A DNA stretch of 14,107 nt, taken from the NCBI GenBank assembly GCA_035715725.1, contig DASTKT010000138.1, forward strand, positions 1 to 14,107, written 5' to 3'. Position numbers and translations under genes: made by a program. The notes below the pieces were generated by a model. The model worked only from the letters and a program-made list of their open reading frames with translations, was not told where the DNA came from and did not search any database. Positions 6,746-13,825 of this stretch are shown here, piece by piece; the first letter of the stretch is position 1, and each line of letters starts with the position of its first letter. This stretch comes from JADGGV01 sp035715725 (lineage in GTDB: Bacteria; Gemmatimonadota; Gemmatimonadetes; Longimicrobiales; RSA9).

Positions 6746-6774
6746 GCTATAGCGTGGAGCGGGAGAGATGGCAA
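6746..6774 (-). promoter_or_regulatory. Sigma70-like promoter for the hydrolase
   Basis: On minus, TTGCCA (6769-6774) and TATAGC (6746-6751) are separated by exactly 17 bases, matching the consensus hexamers at 5 of 6 and 4 of 6 positions in an otherwise very GC-rich region. Transcription would start near 6739, giving a leader of roughly 75 bases before ATG 6665. This is the best promoter match in the window. Confidence 0.55.
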
Positions 6775-6837
6775 GACGGTAGCACGCCGCCGCGGCGCCT
6801 GCGGGCGTTCCTGGAGAGTGGAGCGGCGGAGGCGGGG

Positions 6838-6981
6838 TCGACTGCGGGTTCGACTGCGGGCGAGGGCGGGGGCGGGGATCAACACCGGGCCCGACTGCGG
6901 GTGGGGGCGGAGACTTCGGGCGGGGGCGGGCGCGAGCGCGAGCGCGGGCTCACGGCGGGGGACGGCGGGCTTGGGCGGGGG
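6838..6981 (+). repeat. Outer left arm of the nested palindrome
   Basis: It begins with two copies of the TTCGACTGCGGG-type unit, continues with a G-rich run (GGGCGAGGGCGGGGGCGGGG), GATCAACACCGGGCCCG, an alternating GCGCGAGCGCGAGCGCGGG stretch, and ends GCTTGGGCGGGGG. The G runs meet the simple G-quadruplex pattern. Confidence 0.85.
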
Positions 6982-7055
6982 TGCTTACCGGTCCGCTGCT
7001 TTTCCAGCGGCTCTTCACCGATTCGCGTGGGTGGGCGCCGCACCTGCGAGCGAGT

Positions 7056-7129
7056 ACCCTCCCCCTACGCGTGCCCATGCCCGGTCCCCACAGAACCTGG
7101 CCGAGCGCAGCTCACCCCTTCCCCTGCGC
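7056..7129 (+). repeat. Inner left arm of the nested palindrome
   Basis: It reads ACCCTCCCCCTACGCGTGCC through CCGAGCGCAGCTCACCCC to CCCCTGCGC. The inverted partner is at 7244-7316, with clear similarity interrupted by several mismatches and small indels. Confidence 0.75.
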
Positions 7130-7141
7130 ATTCCCCGAACC

Positions 7142-7209
7142 CCCGCACGGGCCGCGTCGAGCGCGCAGACGAGGCGGTAGCTCTCCAGCCGGTCGAGGTC
7201 GAAATCGCT
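7142..7209 (-). pseudogene. Probable N-terminal remnant of a four-helix-bundle (S23-like) protein gene
   Basis: On minus the frame reads SDFDLDRLESYRLVCALDAARAG, which resembles the first helix of the four-helix-bundle family related to 23S rRNA intervening-sequence proteins (pattern F..L..Y..A). It then runs straight into the inner repeat arm with no plausible continuation, so only about 23 codons look protein-like. The frame is open from 7447 to 7015, but most of that is repeat sequence. The start, the rest of the gene and any ribosome site are missing. Assignment is from memory of the family pattern and could be chance. Confidence 0.35.
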
Positions 7210-7243
7210 GCTCGCCGGCGGTGCTCCGAGCCTTGGGGTCACG

Positions 7244-7316
7244 GGCACGGGAAGGGGAGAGCTGCGCTCGGTCAGGCAAATCCGGGACGGGGCAGAGGCA
7301 GGCGTAGGGGGAGGGC
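7244..7316 (-). repeat. Inner right arm of the nested palindrome
   Basis: This is the inverted partner of 7056-7129. Read on minus it gives GCCCTCCCCCTACGCCTGCC, then GACCGAGCGCAGCTCTCCCC and a CCCGTGCC end. Confidence 0.75.
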
Positions 7317-7427
7317 CGCCGTCCATCCCCGGACCGAGCGCCTCGGCCGGCTGGACCCGGCGCATCCGCTCGAGCCGCATGGCCCACTCCTCGGTCGAGG
7401 GAGCGGCGTAGCCATGGCACCGCGAGC
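7317..7427 (-). other. Unpaired spacer in the right half of the palindrome, with a short protein-like frame
   Basis: This segment has no counterpart in the left half. On minus an open frame reads YAAPSTEEWAMRLERMRR followed by VQPAEALGPGMDGG, which looks more like protein than the surrounding repeats, but I recognise no family. It could be a scrap of another gene or chance coding in GC-rich DNA. Confidence 0.25.
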
Positions 7428-7565
7428 CCCCCGCCCAAGCCCGAAGTCACCCGCCGTGAGCCCGCGCTCGCGCTCGCGCCCGCCCGAAGTCTCCGCCCCC
7501 ACCCGCAGTCGGGCCCGGTGTTGATCCCTGCCCCCGCCCCCGCCCGCAGTCGAACCCGCAGTCGA
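7428..7565 (-). repeat. Outer right arm of the nested palindrome
   Basis: This inverted, nearly identical copy of 6838-6981 follows the stop codon of the efflux adaptor. Here the G-rich strand is the minus strand, i.e. the coding strand of the operon, so readthrough mRNA would carry the G runs and could fold against the left arm. It could serve as the 3' end structure of the operon. Confidence 0.85.
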
Positions 7566-7573
7566 ACCCGCAG

Positions 7574-8791
7574 TTACTTCGCTCCCACCGCCTTCACCCG
7601 CACCCCGTCCTTCAACTCGTCCGACGGGTTCAGCACCAGCGTCGCGCCCTCGTCGATGCCGGAGAGCACCTCGACGGTGGCGCCGTAGTCGCGGCCGAGC
7701 TGGATGGGGCGGAAGCGCACGGCGCCGGCCGCGTCGATCGTCGCCACCTGCGGCGCGCCGGTGCCGATGACGAGCGCGCCCGCCGGGATCGTGAGCGGCG
7801 GCGCGCCGCGGCCGAGCAGGAGGCGGACCTCGGCGTACATCCCGGGGAGGAGCGCGCCGTCGCCGTTGGCGACGTCGATCTCGGCCTGCAGCGTCCGGGA
7901 CGCCGGGTCGAGCGCGCCGGCGGTGCGGGCCACGACGCCGGTGAAGACGCGCCCCGGATACTCGCGCAGCGAGACCTCGGCGCGCTGCCCCGCCGCCACG
8001 GACGTCACCTCGGCCTGGGGCACGGCGACGAAGATGCGGATCGTGTCGATCTGCGCGAGCGAGAAGAGCGGCGCCGAGGCGCCGGCGGCGGTCGTCGAGC
8101 CGCCGGCGGCCGAGATCAGGGCGCCGACGTCGACGCTGCGGCTGGTGATCACGCCCGCGAACGGGGCGACGACGCGCTGGTACCCCTGCTGCACGGCCAG
8201 CCGCTGGACGTTCGCCTCCTGCTGCGCCACGCTCGCGCCGGCGGCCTCGAACGCGGTGGCGCGCTCGTCCAGCTCCTGGTGCGTGATGGCGCTGTCGGCG
8301 GCGAGCGTGCGGTAGCGCTCGAGCGTCGTTTTCGCCAGCGCGAGCGCGGCGCGCGCCTGCTGCAGGCTGGCCTTCGCCTGCAGGAGCTGCTGGTCGGTCT
8401 CCGGCGACTCGATCGTGGCCAGGAGCTGCCCCGCCCGGACGCGTGCGCCCAGGTCGGCGTACCAGCGCCGGACGTAGCCGTTGATGCGGGCGTAGACCGG
8501 CGCCTGGTGCAGCGCCTGGATCGTGCCCGGGAGCGCGATGGTCACGTCCTTCTGCGCCCGCGTGGCGTGGGCGACGACGACGCTCGGCAGGCTGTCCACC
8601 GCCGCGGCCTCCGCCACGAGCTGCTCGTGCCGCGTGATGCGCGGGACGACGCCGATGGCGAGGAGCGCGGCGAAGACGACGCCGGCGCCGACGAGGAGCC
8701 CGCGGCGCGAGCCCCGGCGCGTGGGGCCGCCGGCGTCGCCTCGATGGAGTGCGTGCGGGTGCTCGCGCTCCCGGACGGTGGGCGGGGTCAT
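7574..8791 (-). CDS. Periplasmic adaptor (membrane fusion protein) of the RND efflux pump
   Basis: A 405-aa member of the HlyD/AcrA-type adaptors that link the inner-membrane pump to the outer-membrane channel. An N-terminal hydrophobic segment (about 31-49) follows a basic stretch; there is no lipobox Cys, so it is membrane-anchored by the helix. Residues 88-130 (LPGTIQALHQAPVYARINGY, then GARVRAGQLLATIESPE) form the first half of the lipoyl/barrel-sandwich domain. Residues 133-203 form an Ala/Gln/Leu-rich coiled-coil hairpin. The second lipoyl half (VVAPFAGVITSRSVDVGALI) is at 207-226, and the beta-barrel and membrane-proximal domains run from about 250 to the end. ATG 8791 overlaps the TGA of the pump gene (ATGA) and has GGAGG 8 bases upstream inside the pump gene, so the two are probably translationally coupled. 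It is the last gene of the operon. Confidence 0.94.
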   Translation of the reverse strand: MTPPTVREREHPHALHRGDAGGPTRRGSRRGLLVGAGVVFAALLAIGVVPRITRHEQLVAEAAAVDSLPSVVVAHATRAQKDVTIALPGTIQALHQAPVYARINGYVRRWYADLGARVRAGQLLATIESPETDQQLLQAKASLQQARAALALAKTTLERYRTLAADSAITHQELDERATAFEAAGASVAQQEANVQRLAVQQGYQRVVAPFAGVITSRSVDVGALISAAGGSTTAAGASAPLFSLAQIDTIRIFVAVPQAEVTSVAAGQRAEVSLREYPGRVFTGVVARTAGALDPASRTLQAEIDVANGDGALLPGMYAEVRLLLGRGAPPLTIPAGALVIGTGAPQVATIDAAGAVRFRPIQLGRDYGATVEVLSGIDEGATLVLNPSDELKDGVRVKAVGAK

Positions 8792-11700
8792 GGCTCAACC
8801 TCCACGGGCCGCGGGGCGGGCTTCCGCCCCTGCAGCGCGCTGTACACGATGGGGACGAAGACGAGCGTGGCGACGGTGGCGAGCACGAGCCCGCCGATCA
8901 CGGCGCGCCCGAGCGGCGCGTTCTGCTCGCCGCCCTCGCCCAGGCCGAGCGCCATGGGGAGCATGCCGATGACCATGGCCAGCGCGGTCATGAGCACGGG
9001 ACGCAGGCGCTCGTAGCCGGCGGAGAGCGCGGCCTGCGTCGCGTCCATGCCGGCGCGCCGCTGCTCGTTGGCGAACGAGACGACGAGCACGCTGTTCGCC
9101 GTGGCCACGCCGACGGCCATGATCGCGCCTATGAGCGAGGGCACGTTCAGCGTGGTGCGCGTGACGAACAGCATCCACGCGATGCCGGCCAGCGCGCCCG
9201 GCAGCGCCGCGATGATGATGAGCGGATCCGTCCACGACTGGAAGTTCACGACGAGCAGCAGGTACACCAGCCCGATGGCGAAGAGGATGCCGAGGCCGAG
9301 GCCGACGAAGGAGGCGCGCATGCTGGCCACCTGCCCGCGCATCGTGATCGTCGTGCCCTTCGGCAGCGTCTTGCGGATGTCCTGGAGCACGCGGTCCACG
9401 TCCGAGGCGACGCCGCCGAGGTCGCGCCGCTCGGCGTTCGCGAAGACGTCCGCGACCGGCTGCACGTCGTAGTGGTTGACGACGGCCATGCCGGTGGTGC
9501 GCTGGGCGCTGGCCAGGTCGCCGAACAGCTCGGGGGACGCGGAGCCGTGGTCGACGGCCACCGGCGTGCGGTTCAGGTCCTCCAGGCTCGCCATGCGGTA
9601 CTGCGGCGTCTGCACGCCGAGGCGGTAGCTGATCCCGGTCTCCGGGTTGATCCAGAAGTTCGGCGCCGTCTGGCCGCTCGAGCTGAGCGAGATGAGCAGG
9701 TTGTTGGCGACATCGCGCTGCGTGAGCCCCATCTCCTGCGCCTTGTCGCGGTCCACGGAGAAGAGGAACTCGGGCGCGGCCATGACCTGGTGCACGTGCA
9801 CGTCCGCGGCGCCCGGGATGCGGCGCACGCGCCGCGCGACCTGCTGCGCGAGCCGGTAGCTGGCCCGCTTGTCCTTCCCGGCCACCTGCACGTCGATCGC
9901 CGCCGGGAGCCCGAAGTTCAGGATCTGGCTGACGATGTCCGCCGGCTGGTAGAACGTCGTGAGCTGCGGCAGCTCGCGGGCGATGGCGGCGCGGATGCGG
10001 CGGCGGTAGTCGTCGGTGCGGCCGCGCCGCTCCGGCGAGAGGATGATGACGACGTCGCCATCCGCGGGGCCGACGGTGGCGGCGTTCGCGGTCGAGACGT
10101 TCAGGCTGCCGCTCGTGAGGCCGATCGTCGACAGCACGAGCGAGAGGTCCGACGGCGGGACGACGCGCCGGATGATGCGCTCGGCCTGCGCGGTGAGCTG
10201 CTCCGTCGCCTCGATGCGCGTGCCGGGCGGGGCGCGCAGGTGCAGCATCAGCGAGCCGGTGTCGACCTCGGGGAAGAAGTCCTGGCCGATGAACGGCACG
10301 AGCAGCACGACCGAGGCGACGCAGAACGCGGCGAAGCCGAGCCCGACGGAGCGGCGGTTCTCGAGCGCCGAGACGAGGAGCGCGCGGTACCCGTCGCGGA
10401 AGCGCTCGTAGCGCTCGTCGACCCAGGCGTTCACGCGCCAGAAGAAGCTGCCGAACGCGCGGCGGTGGTGCCCGTCCGGGCCGTAGTACGCCAGCTCGCC
10501 GCGCATCAGGTATCCGGCCATCGTCGGCAGCAGCGTGATCGACAGGAAGTACGACGCCAGCACCGCGAAGATCACCGCCATGGCGAGCGGCGTGAACAGG
10601 AACTTCGCCGTGCCGGTGAGGAAGAAGACGGGCACGAAGACGATGCAGATGGAGAGCGTCGAGATCAGCGTCGGCTTCGCGACCTGCTCGAGGCCCACCA
10701 GGATCGCTTCGCGCAGCGGCATGCCGTCGTGCAGCCGGCGGTGCACGTTCTCGATGGCGACGGTGCCGTTGTCGACCAGGATGCCGACCGCCAGCGCGAA
10801 GCCGCCCAGCGTCATGACGTTGATCGTCTGGCGCAGCGCGTAGAGCACGATCAGCGAGGCCAGGATCGAGAGCGGGATCGTCGTCGCGATGATGAGCGTG
10901 GAACGCCAGCTCCCGAGGAAGAGCAGGATCATGAGCGCCGTGAGCACGGCGGCGATGATCCCCTCGCGCACCGTGCCCTCGAGCGAGGCGCGCACGAAGA
11001 CGGACTGGTCGGCGAGCAGCTTGACGTCGATCCCCGGGGGGAGCTTCGCCTTCACGTCCTCCAGCGCGGCCTTGACGCGGTCGACGACCGAGAGCGTGGA
11101 GGCGGCGCCGTTCTTCAGCACCGAGATGTAGGCGGCGCGCCGGCCGTTCTCGCGCACGATGTTCGACTGCGGCGTGAAGCCGTCGCGCACCTGCGCCACG
11201 TCGCGCACGTAGACGGTCCGGCCGTTCACCGTCTTGACCGGCAGGTCGTTGAGCTGCTCCAGCACGTCCGGGCTCGAGTTCAGCCGGACGTTGTACTCGC
11301 GGTCGCCCATCTTCGCCGTGCCCGCCGGCAGCGCCACGTTCTGCACGTTGAACGCGTCCGACACGTCCGACGGGTCCAGCCCCTTCGCGTACAGCAGCGC
11401 GGGGTCGATGTCGACCATGATCTGGCGGTTCTTGCCGCCGTACGGCTGCGAGATCGACGTGCCGCGGATCGTGGCGAGCTGCGAGCGCAGCACGTTGTTG
11501 CCGACGTCGAACAGCTCCTGCTCCGGGCGCGTGTCGCTGCCGATGCTCAGCTTCAGCACCGGCACGTCCGTGGCGTTGAAGCGGATGATCGACGGCGGCT
11601 GCGTGCCGGGCGGCATCGCTCGCGTGATCGTGTTCGACGAGGCGGTGAGCTGCGCCACCGCCGTCGCCACGTCCGCGTCCGGGTGGAAGAAGAGCTTGAG

Positions 11701-11976
11701 CACCGCCGTGCCGTTCAGCGACTGCGACTCGATGTGCTCGATGTCGTTCACCACCGTGGTGAAGAAGCGCTCCGACACCGTCACCATCCGCCGCTCCATC
11801 TCCTCCGGCGCCATCCCCGAGTAGCCCCAGATGACCGTGACGACCGGGATGTTGATCGCCGGGAAGATGTCGACCGCCATGCGCGTGACGGCGACGATGC
11901 CGAGGATCGCGATCAGGATCGCGGTGACGACGAACGTGTACGGGCGCCGGAGCGCGAGATCGACGATGCGCCTCAT
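8788..11976 (-). CDS. RND-family efflux transporter permease (inner-membrane pump)
   Basis: A 1062-aa AcrB-like transporter of normal RND length, powered by the proton gradient; it moves drugs or other amphiphiles from membrane and periplasm to the outer-membrane channel. TM1 is at about 13-31, followed by the periplasmic porter domain (FPAINIPVVTVIWGYSGMAPEE), TM2-TM6 from about 338 to 490, a second porter region (about 565-885) and TM8-TM12 (about 890-1047). In TM4 the proton-relay pair is D402-N403 (GILVDNGTVAIENVHR) instead of Asp-Asp, and in TM10 (MAVGVATANSVLVV) A960 occupies the position of AcrB Lys940. I believe both changes characterise a broad subgroup, so this is probably a functional pump rather than a damaged one. 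The start at 11976 is set by the ATGA overlap with an 18-codon frame and the conserved MRRIVDLALRRP N-terminus. The substrate is unknown. Confidence 0.95.
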   Translation of the reverse strand: MRRIVDLALRRPYTFVVTAILIAILGIVAVTRMAVDIFPAINIPVVTVIWGYSGMAPEEMERRMVTVSERFFTTVVNDIEHIESQSLNGTAVLKLFFHPDADVATAVAQLTASSNTITRAMPPGTQPPSIIRFNATDVPVLKLSIGSDTRPEQELFDVGNNVLRSQLATIRGTSISQPYGGKNRQIMVDIDPALLYAKGLDPSDVSDAFNVQNVALPAGTAKMGDREYNVRLNSSPDVLEQLNDLPVKTVNGRTVYVRDVAQVRDGFTPQSNIVRENGRRAAYISVLKNGAASTLSVVDRVKAALEDVKAKLPPGIDVKLLADQSVFVRASLEGTVREGIIAAVLTALMILLFLGSWRSTLIIATTIPLSILASLIVLYALRQTINVMTLGGFALAVGILVDNGTVAIENVHRRLHDGMPLREAILVGLEQVAKPTLISTLSICIVFVPVFFLTGTAKFLFTPLAMAVIFAVLASYFLSITLLPTMAGYLMRGELAYYGPDGHHRRAFGSFFWRVNAWVDERYERFRDGYRALLVSALENRRSVGLGFAAFCVASVVLLVPFIGQDFFPEVDTGSLMLHLRAPPGTRIEATEQLTAQAERIIRRVVPPSDLSLVLSTIGLTSGSLNVSTANAATVGPADGDVVIILSPERRGRTDDYRRRIRAAIARELPQLTTFYQPADIVSQILNFGLPAAIDVQVAGKDKRASYRLAQQVARRVRRIPGAADVHVHQVMAAPEFLFSVDRDKAQEMGLTQRDVANNLLISLSSSGQTAPNFWINPETGISYRLGVQTPQYRMASLEDLNRTPVAVDHGSASPELFGDLASAQRTTGMAVVNHYDVQPVADVFANAERRDLGGVASDVDRVLQDIRKTLPKGTTITMRGQVASMRASFVGLGLGILFAIGLVYLLLVVNFQSWTDPLIIIAALPGALAGIAWMLFVTRTTLNVPSLIGAIMAVGVATANSVLVVSFANEQRRAGMDATQAALSAGYERLRPVLMTALAMVIGMLPMALGLGEGGEQNAPLGRAVIGGLVLATVATLVFVPIVYSALQGRKPAPRPVEVEP

Positions 11977-12029
11977 GCGACGACGACTCCGCTCGCCGCC
12001 CGCATCATGGCCCGGTTCGCGGCGCTCAT
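11973..12029 (-). CDS. Possible 18-codon bridging ORF between outer-membrane factor and pump genes
   Basis: An ATG at 12029 overlaps the TGA of the outer-membrane factor (ATGA), and the frame ends in a TGA that overlaps the pump ATG in the same way. The 18-residue product (MSAANRAMMRAASGVVVA) shows no family. Its likely role, if translated, is to carry ribosomes from one gene to the next across a 49-base gap that lacks a strong ribosome site. Two exact ATGA junctions are suggestive, but such short frames also arise by chance. Confidence 0.3.
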   Translation of the reverse strand: MSAANRAMMRAASGVVVA

Positions 12030-13369
12030 AGCTCCCGCCCCACGAGCGCCTCGAGCGAGGCGCGCACGATCTGGTAGCGGTGGCGCGCGGCGACGAGGCC
12101 GAGCTCGGCCTGCACCAGCGCGGACTGCGACGTCAGCGCATCCAGCATCGTGGACAGCCCCGCCTCGTAGCGCTCCGTCTGCACGCGCAGGTCCTCCTGC
12201 GCGCTCGTCACCGCGTCCCGCGCCAGGTCGATGCCTTCCCGCGCCAGGCGCAGCGCGCCGAGCAGCCGGTTCGCGTCCGCCCGCGCCTGCCGGCGCGCGT
12301 CCGCCTCGACCGCGTCCGCGACGTCCGCCGCCGCCGCCGCCCGCGTCTGCGCATCCTCGCGCACGAAGCCGTTGAAGAGCGGGAAGCTCGTCCCCAGCGC
12401 GAGCGTCCAGCCGGGACGCAGCGCCCCGGGGATCGGCGAGCGGTTCGCCCAGAGATAGCCGCCCGTCAGCTTGAGGCCGGGGAAGTACTGCGCCCGGGCG
12501 GAGCGCGTCGCGGCGTGCCCGGCCTCGGCGGCGGCCTCCGCCGCCCGCACGCCCGGCGCCTCGTGCACGGCCATTCGCACGATGGCGGAGTCGGTTTGCG
12601 ACAGCGGTCGCGGATCGAGGCTGGCCGGCGCCCGGGCGCCGACCGGACCCTCCGCGCCGACCAGCCGGCCGAGCGCGTACGCCGCCGACTGCAGCGTGTC
12701 CCGCGCGGCGTTGAGCTGCTCGCGCCCGCCCGTCAGCTCGAGCTGCGCGCGCAGCCCGTCCGAGCGCGTGGCCGTCCCCGCCTTCTGCCGCCCCCGCGCG
12801 ATCCGCAGCCCCAGCTCCGCCCGCGCGATCCGCGCATTCGCCACCCGCACCAGCTCGCCCGCGCGCAGCACCTCGAAGTACGCCCGCTTCGCGCCGAGCA
12901 CCACCGCGTACCGGTCGGCGACGAGGTCGGCCTCCGCCGCCCGCGCCTCCGCGTCCGACCGCGCCATGTCCGCGCCGCGCCGGCCGCCGGTGAACAGGTC
13001 CAGCGACGCGGTCAGCCCCCCGCCGTAGCTGTCCTGGTCGGTGATGGAGGAGAACGGCGCGTTCGCGCTGACGTCGGAGCGGGAGAGGACGGACGTCGCG
13101 GAGAGCGTCGGCAGGAACGCGCCGCGGGCCACGCGCCGACCCGAGCGCGTCGCCCGGACCGCGCTCTCGCCCTGGGCGACGAGCGGGCTGGCCTCGAGCG
13201 CCCGCGCCACGACCTCCTCCTCGGTGAGGAGCGTGTCGAGGACGAGCGTGTCGGGCGGCGACGCCTCCGCCGGCGTCTGCGCCCGCGCGGCGCCGGCCGC
13301 CAGAGCCGACATCAGGGGAATCACGAGGAGCCGCGCGACGCCGCGGCGCGGCGTCCGGTCCATCATCAT
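12026..13369 (-). CDS. TolC-like outer-membrane efflux protein
   Basis: A 447-aa outer-membrane factor that forms the exit duct of the efflux pump. The N-terminus (basic stretch, LLVIPLMSALAAGAARA, cleavage predicted after A30 before QTPAE) is a typical Sec signal peptide. Two OEP repeats follow, about 50-235 and 260-445, each with long Ala/Arg/Glu-rich helices and short beta segments (SYGGGLTASLDLFTGGR; WTLALGTSFPLFNGF) as in TolC. I chose the cluster of three ATGs at 13369-13361, with AGG 9-11 bases upstream. The frame is open without a stop all the way to the right edge, but residues before the Met cluster are repeat and transposase debris. It is first in an operon with the pump and adaptor on the same strand; its TGA overlaps the next ATG. 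No lipobox Cys is seen. Confidence 0.93.
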   Translation of the reverse strand: MMMDRTPRRGVARLLVIPLMSALAAGAARAQTPAEASPPDTLVLDTLLTEEEVVARALEASPLVAQGESAVRATRSGRRVARGAFLPTLSATSVLSRSDVSANAPFSSITDQDSYGGGLTASLDLFTGGRRGADMARSDAEARAAEADLVADRYAVVLGAKRAYFEVLRAGELVRVANARIARAELGLRIARGRQKAGTATRSDGLRAQLELTGGREQLNAARDTLQSAAYALGRLVGAEGPVGARAPASLDPRPLSQTDSAIVRMAVHEAPGVRAAEAAAEAGHAATRSARAQYFPGLKLTGGYLWANRSPIPGALRPGWTLALGTSFPLFNGFVREDAQTRAAAAADVADAVEADARRQARADANRLLGALRLAREGIDLARDAVTSAQEDLRVQTERYEAGLSTMLDALTSQSALVQAELGLVAARHRYQIVRASLEALVGREL

Positions 13370-13436
13370 GTGGAGCACCTGGCTCGAGAGATCGGCAGCG
13401 CGCGACGCAGGGGGCACACCGGGCGCACGGGCAGAA

Positions 13437-13450
13437 TTCACGCGGACCCG
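13437..13450 (+). repeat. Extra partial copy of the CACGCGGAG repeat
   Basis: TTCACGCGGACCCG lies 30 bases before the complete left arm at 13467 and shares its TCACGCGGA core in the same orientation. It is short, so chance is possible. Confidence 0.4.
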
Positions 13451-13466
13451 CCTGGACAGAGAGGGT

Positions 13467-13608
13467 CTCACGCGGAGCCGCGGAGCCACGGAGGGGGATC
13501 CGGCGAGCACCGTCAGGCGCCGGTACAGCACCCATGGTTTCTGCCGCAGTGTACCGGTGACCGGCGGAGCTCGACGGAGTTCTCCGCGGCTCCGCGCCTC
13601 CGCGTGAG
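13467..13608. repeat. Palindromic intergenic repeat (27-bp arms) upstream of the efflux operon
   Basis: The arm 13467-13493 (CTCACGCGGAGCCGCGGAG...) and the inverted arm 13582-13608 match at 25 of 27 bases. Nested between them is a second perfect 8-bp inverted pair, CCGGTACA (13520-13527) and TGTACCGG (13550-13557), around a 22-base loop. Arms built of repeating CGCGGAG-like units are a common intergenic repeat type in environmental genomes. In the operon leader this could fold into a strong structure. Confidence 0.75.
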
Positions 13609-13825
13609 CTCCCGACCGTGGCCGCGCCGCGAACGTGCGGTCCGCGAGGCCACCCGGCGCCATCCCCCGCGCGGCCTCGTCCGAGCCGCGCCGCTCCCCG
13701 ATCCCGGGCGTGTGTCCGCTGTCCGAGTGTATACAAGAATGCATGTGGCCCGCGTTGGCGGCAACCGGCGGCCGGGAGGACGGCGCAGTCCGGGTGGGGA
13801 GGCAGCCGGTTCGTGTCCTTCCCGT

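Larger units (their letters stand above)
6838..7565. repeat. Large nested imperfect palindrome (two head-to-head composite repeats)
   Basis: The intergenic space between the hydrolase and the efflux operon consists mostly of one inverted structure. The outer arms 6838-6981 and 7428-7565 are nearly identical in inverted orientation, differing by a few substitutions and a 4-base gap; both contain GATCAACACCGGGCCCGACT and the 12-base unit TTCGACTGCGGG. The inner arms 7056-7129 and 7244-7316 are also inverted copies, more diverged, sharing CCTCCCCCTACGC and GACCGAGCGCAGCTC-like blocks. The spacers between outer and inner arms (74 and 111 bases) are not alike. The centre (about 7130-7243) carries the gene remnant listed separately. 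The right outer arm begins directly after the TAA of the adaptor gene. Confidence 0.85.
13370..13825. other. Region upstream of the efflux operon: palindromic repeat plus possible promoter zone
   Basis: I see no gene in these 456 bases. The left part holds the repeat at 13437-13608. Between 13609 and 13740 nothing is recognisable except the AT-richer patch GTGTATACAAGAATGCATG (13726-13744), whose minus strand offers TATACA as a -10 candidate for the operon, without a good -35; the leader would be roughly 350 bases and would carry the whole palindrome. Bases 13745-13825 look like the frameshifted continuation of the IS1380 remnant. No regulator gene for the pump is visible nearby. Confidence 0.45.

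Noticed and set aside
6592..7524. Several plus- and minus-strand open frames of 70-310 codons through the palindrome
   Set aside because: They are open only because GC-rich repeats lack stop codons; apart from the short helix-like stretch at 7142-7209 and a weak one near 7330-7420, they show no protein character.
6838..7565. CRISPR array or diversity-generating retroelement
   Set aside because: The short TTCGACTGCGGG units are adjacent with no spacers and there are no cas genes. Although a four-helix-bundle scrap recalls Avd proteins, there is no reverse transcriptase and no template/variable repeat pair.
8749..12375. A 1208-codon open frame on plus, antisense to the RND pump
   Set aside because: Its product is a low-complexity Arg/His/Asp/Ala-rich string, as expected from the complement of a GC-rich gene. 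The minus frame has full RND family character.
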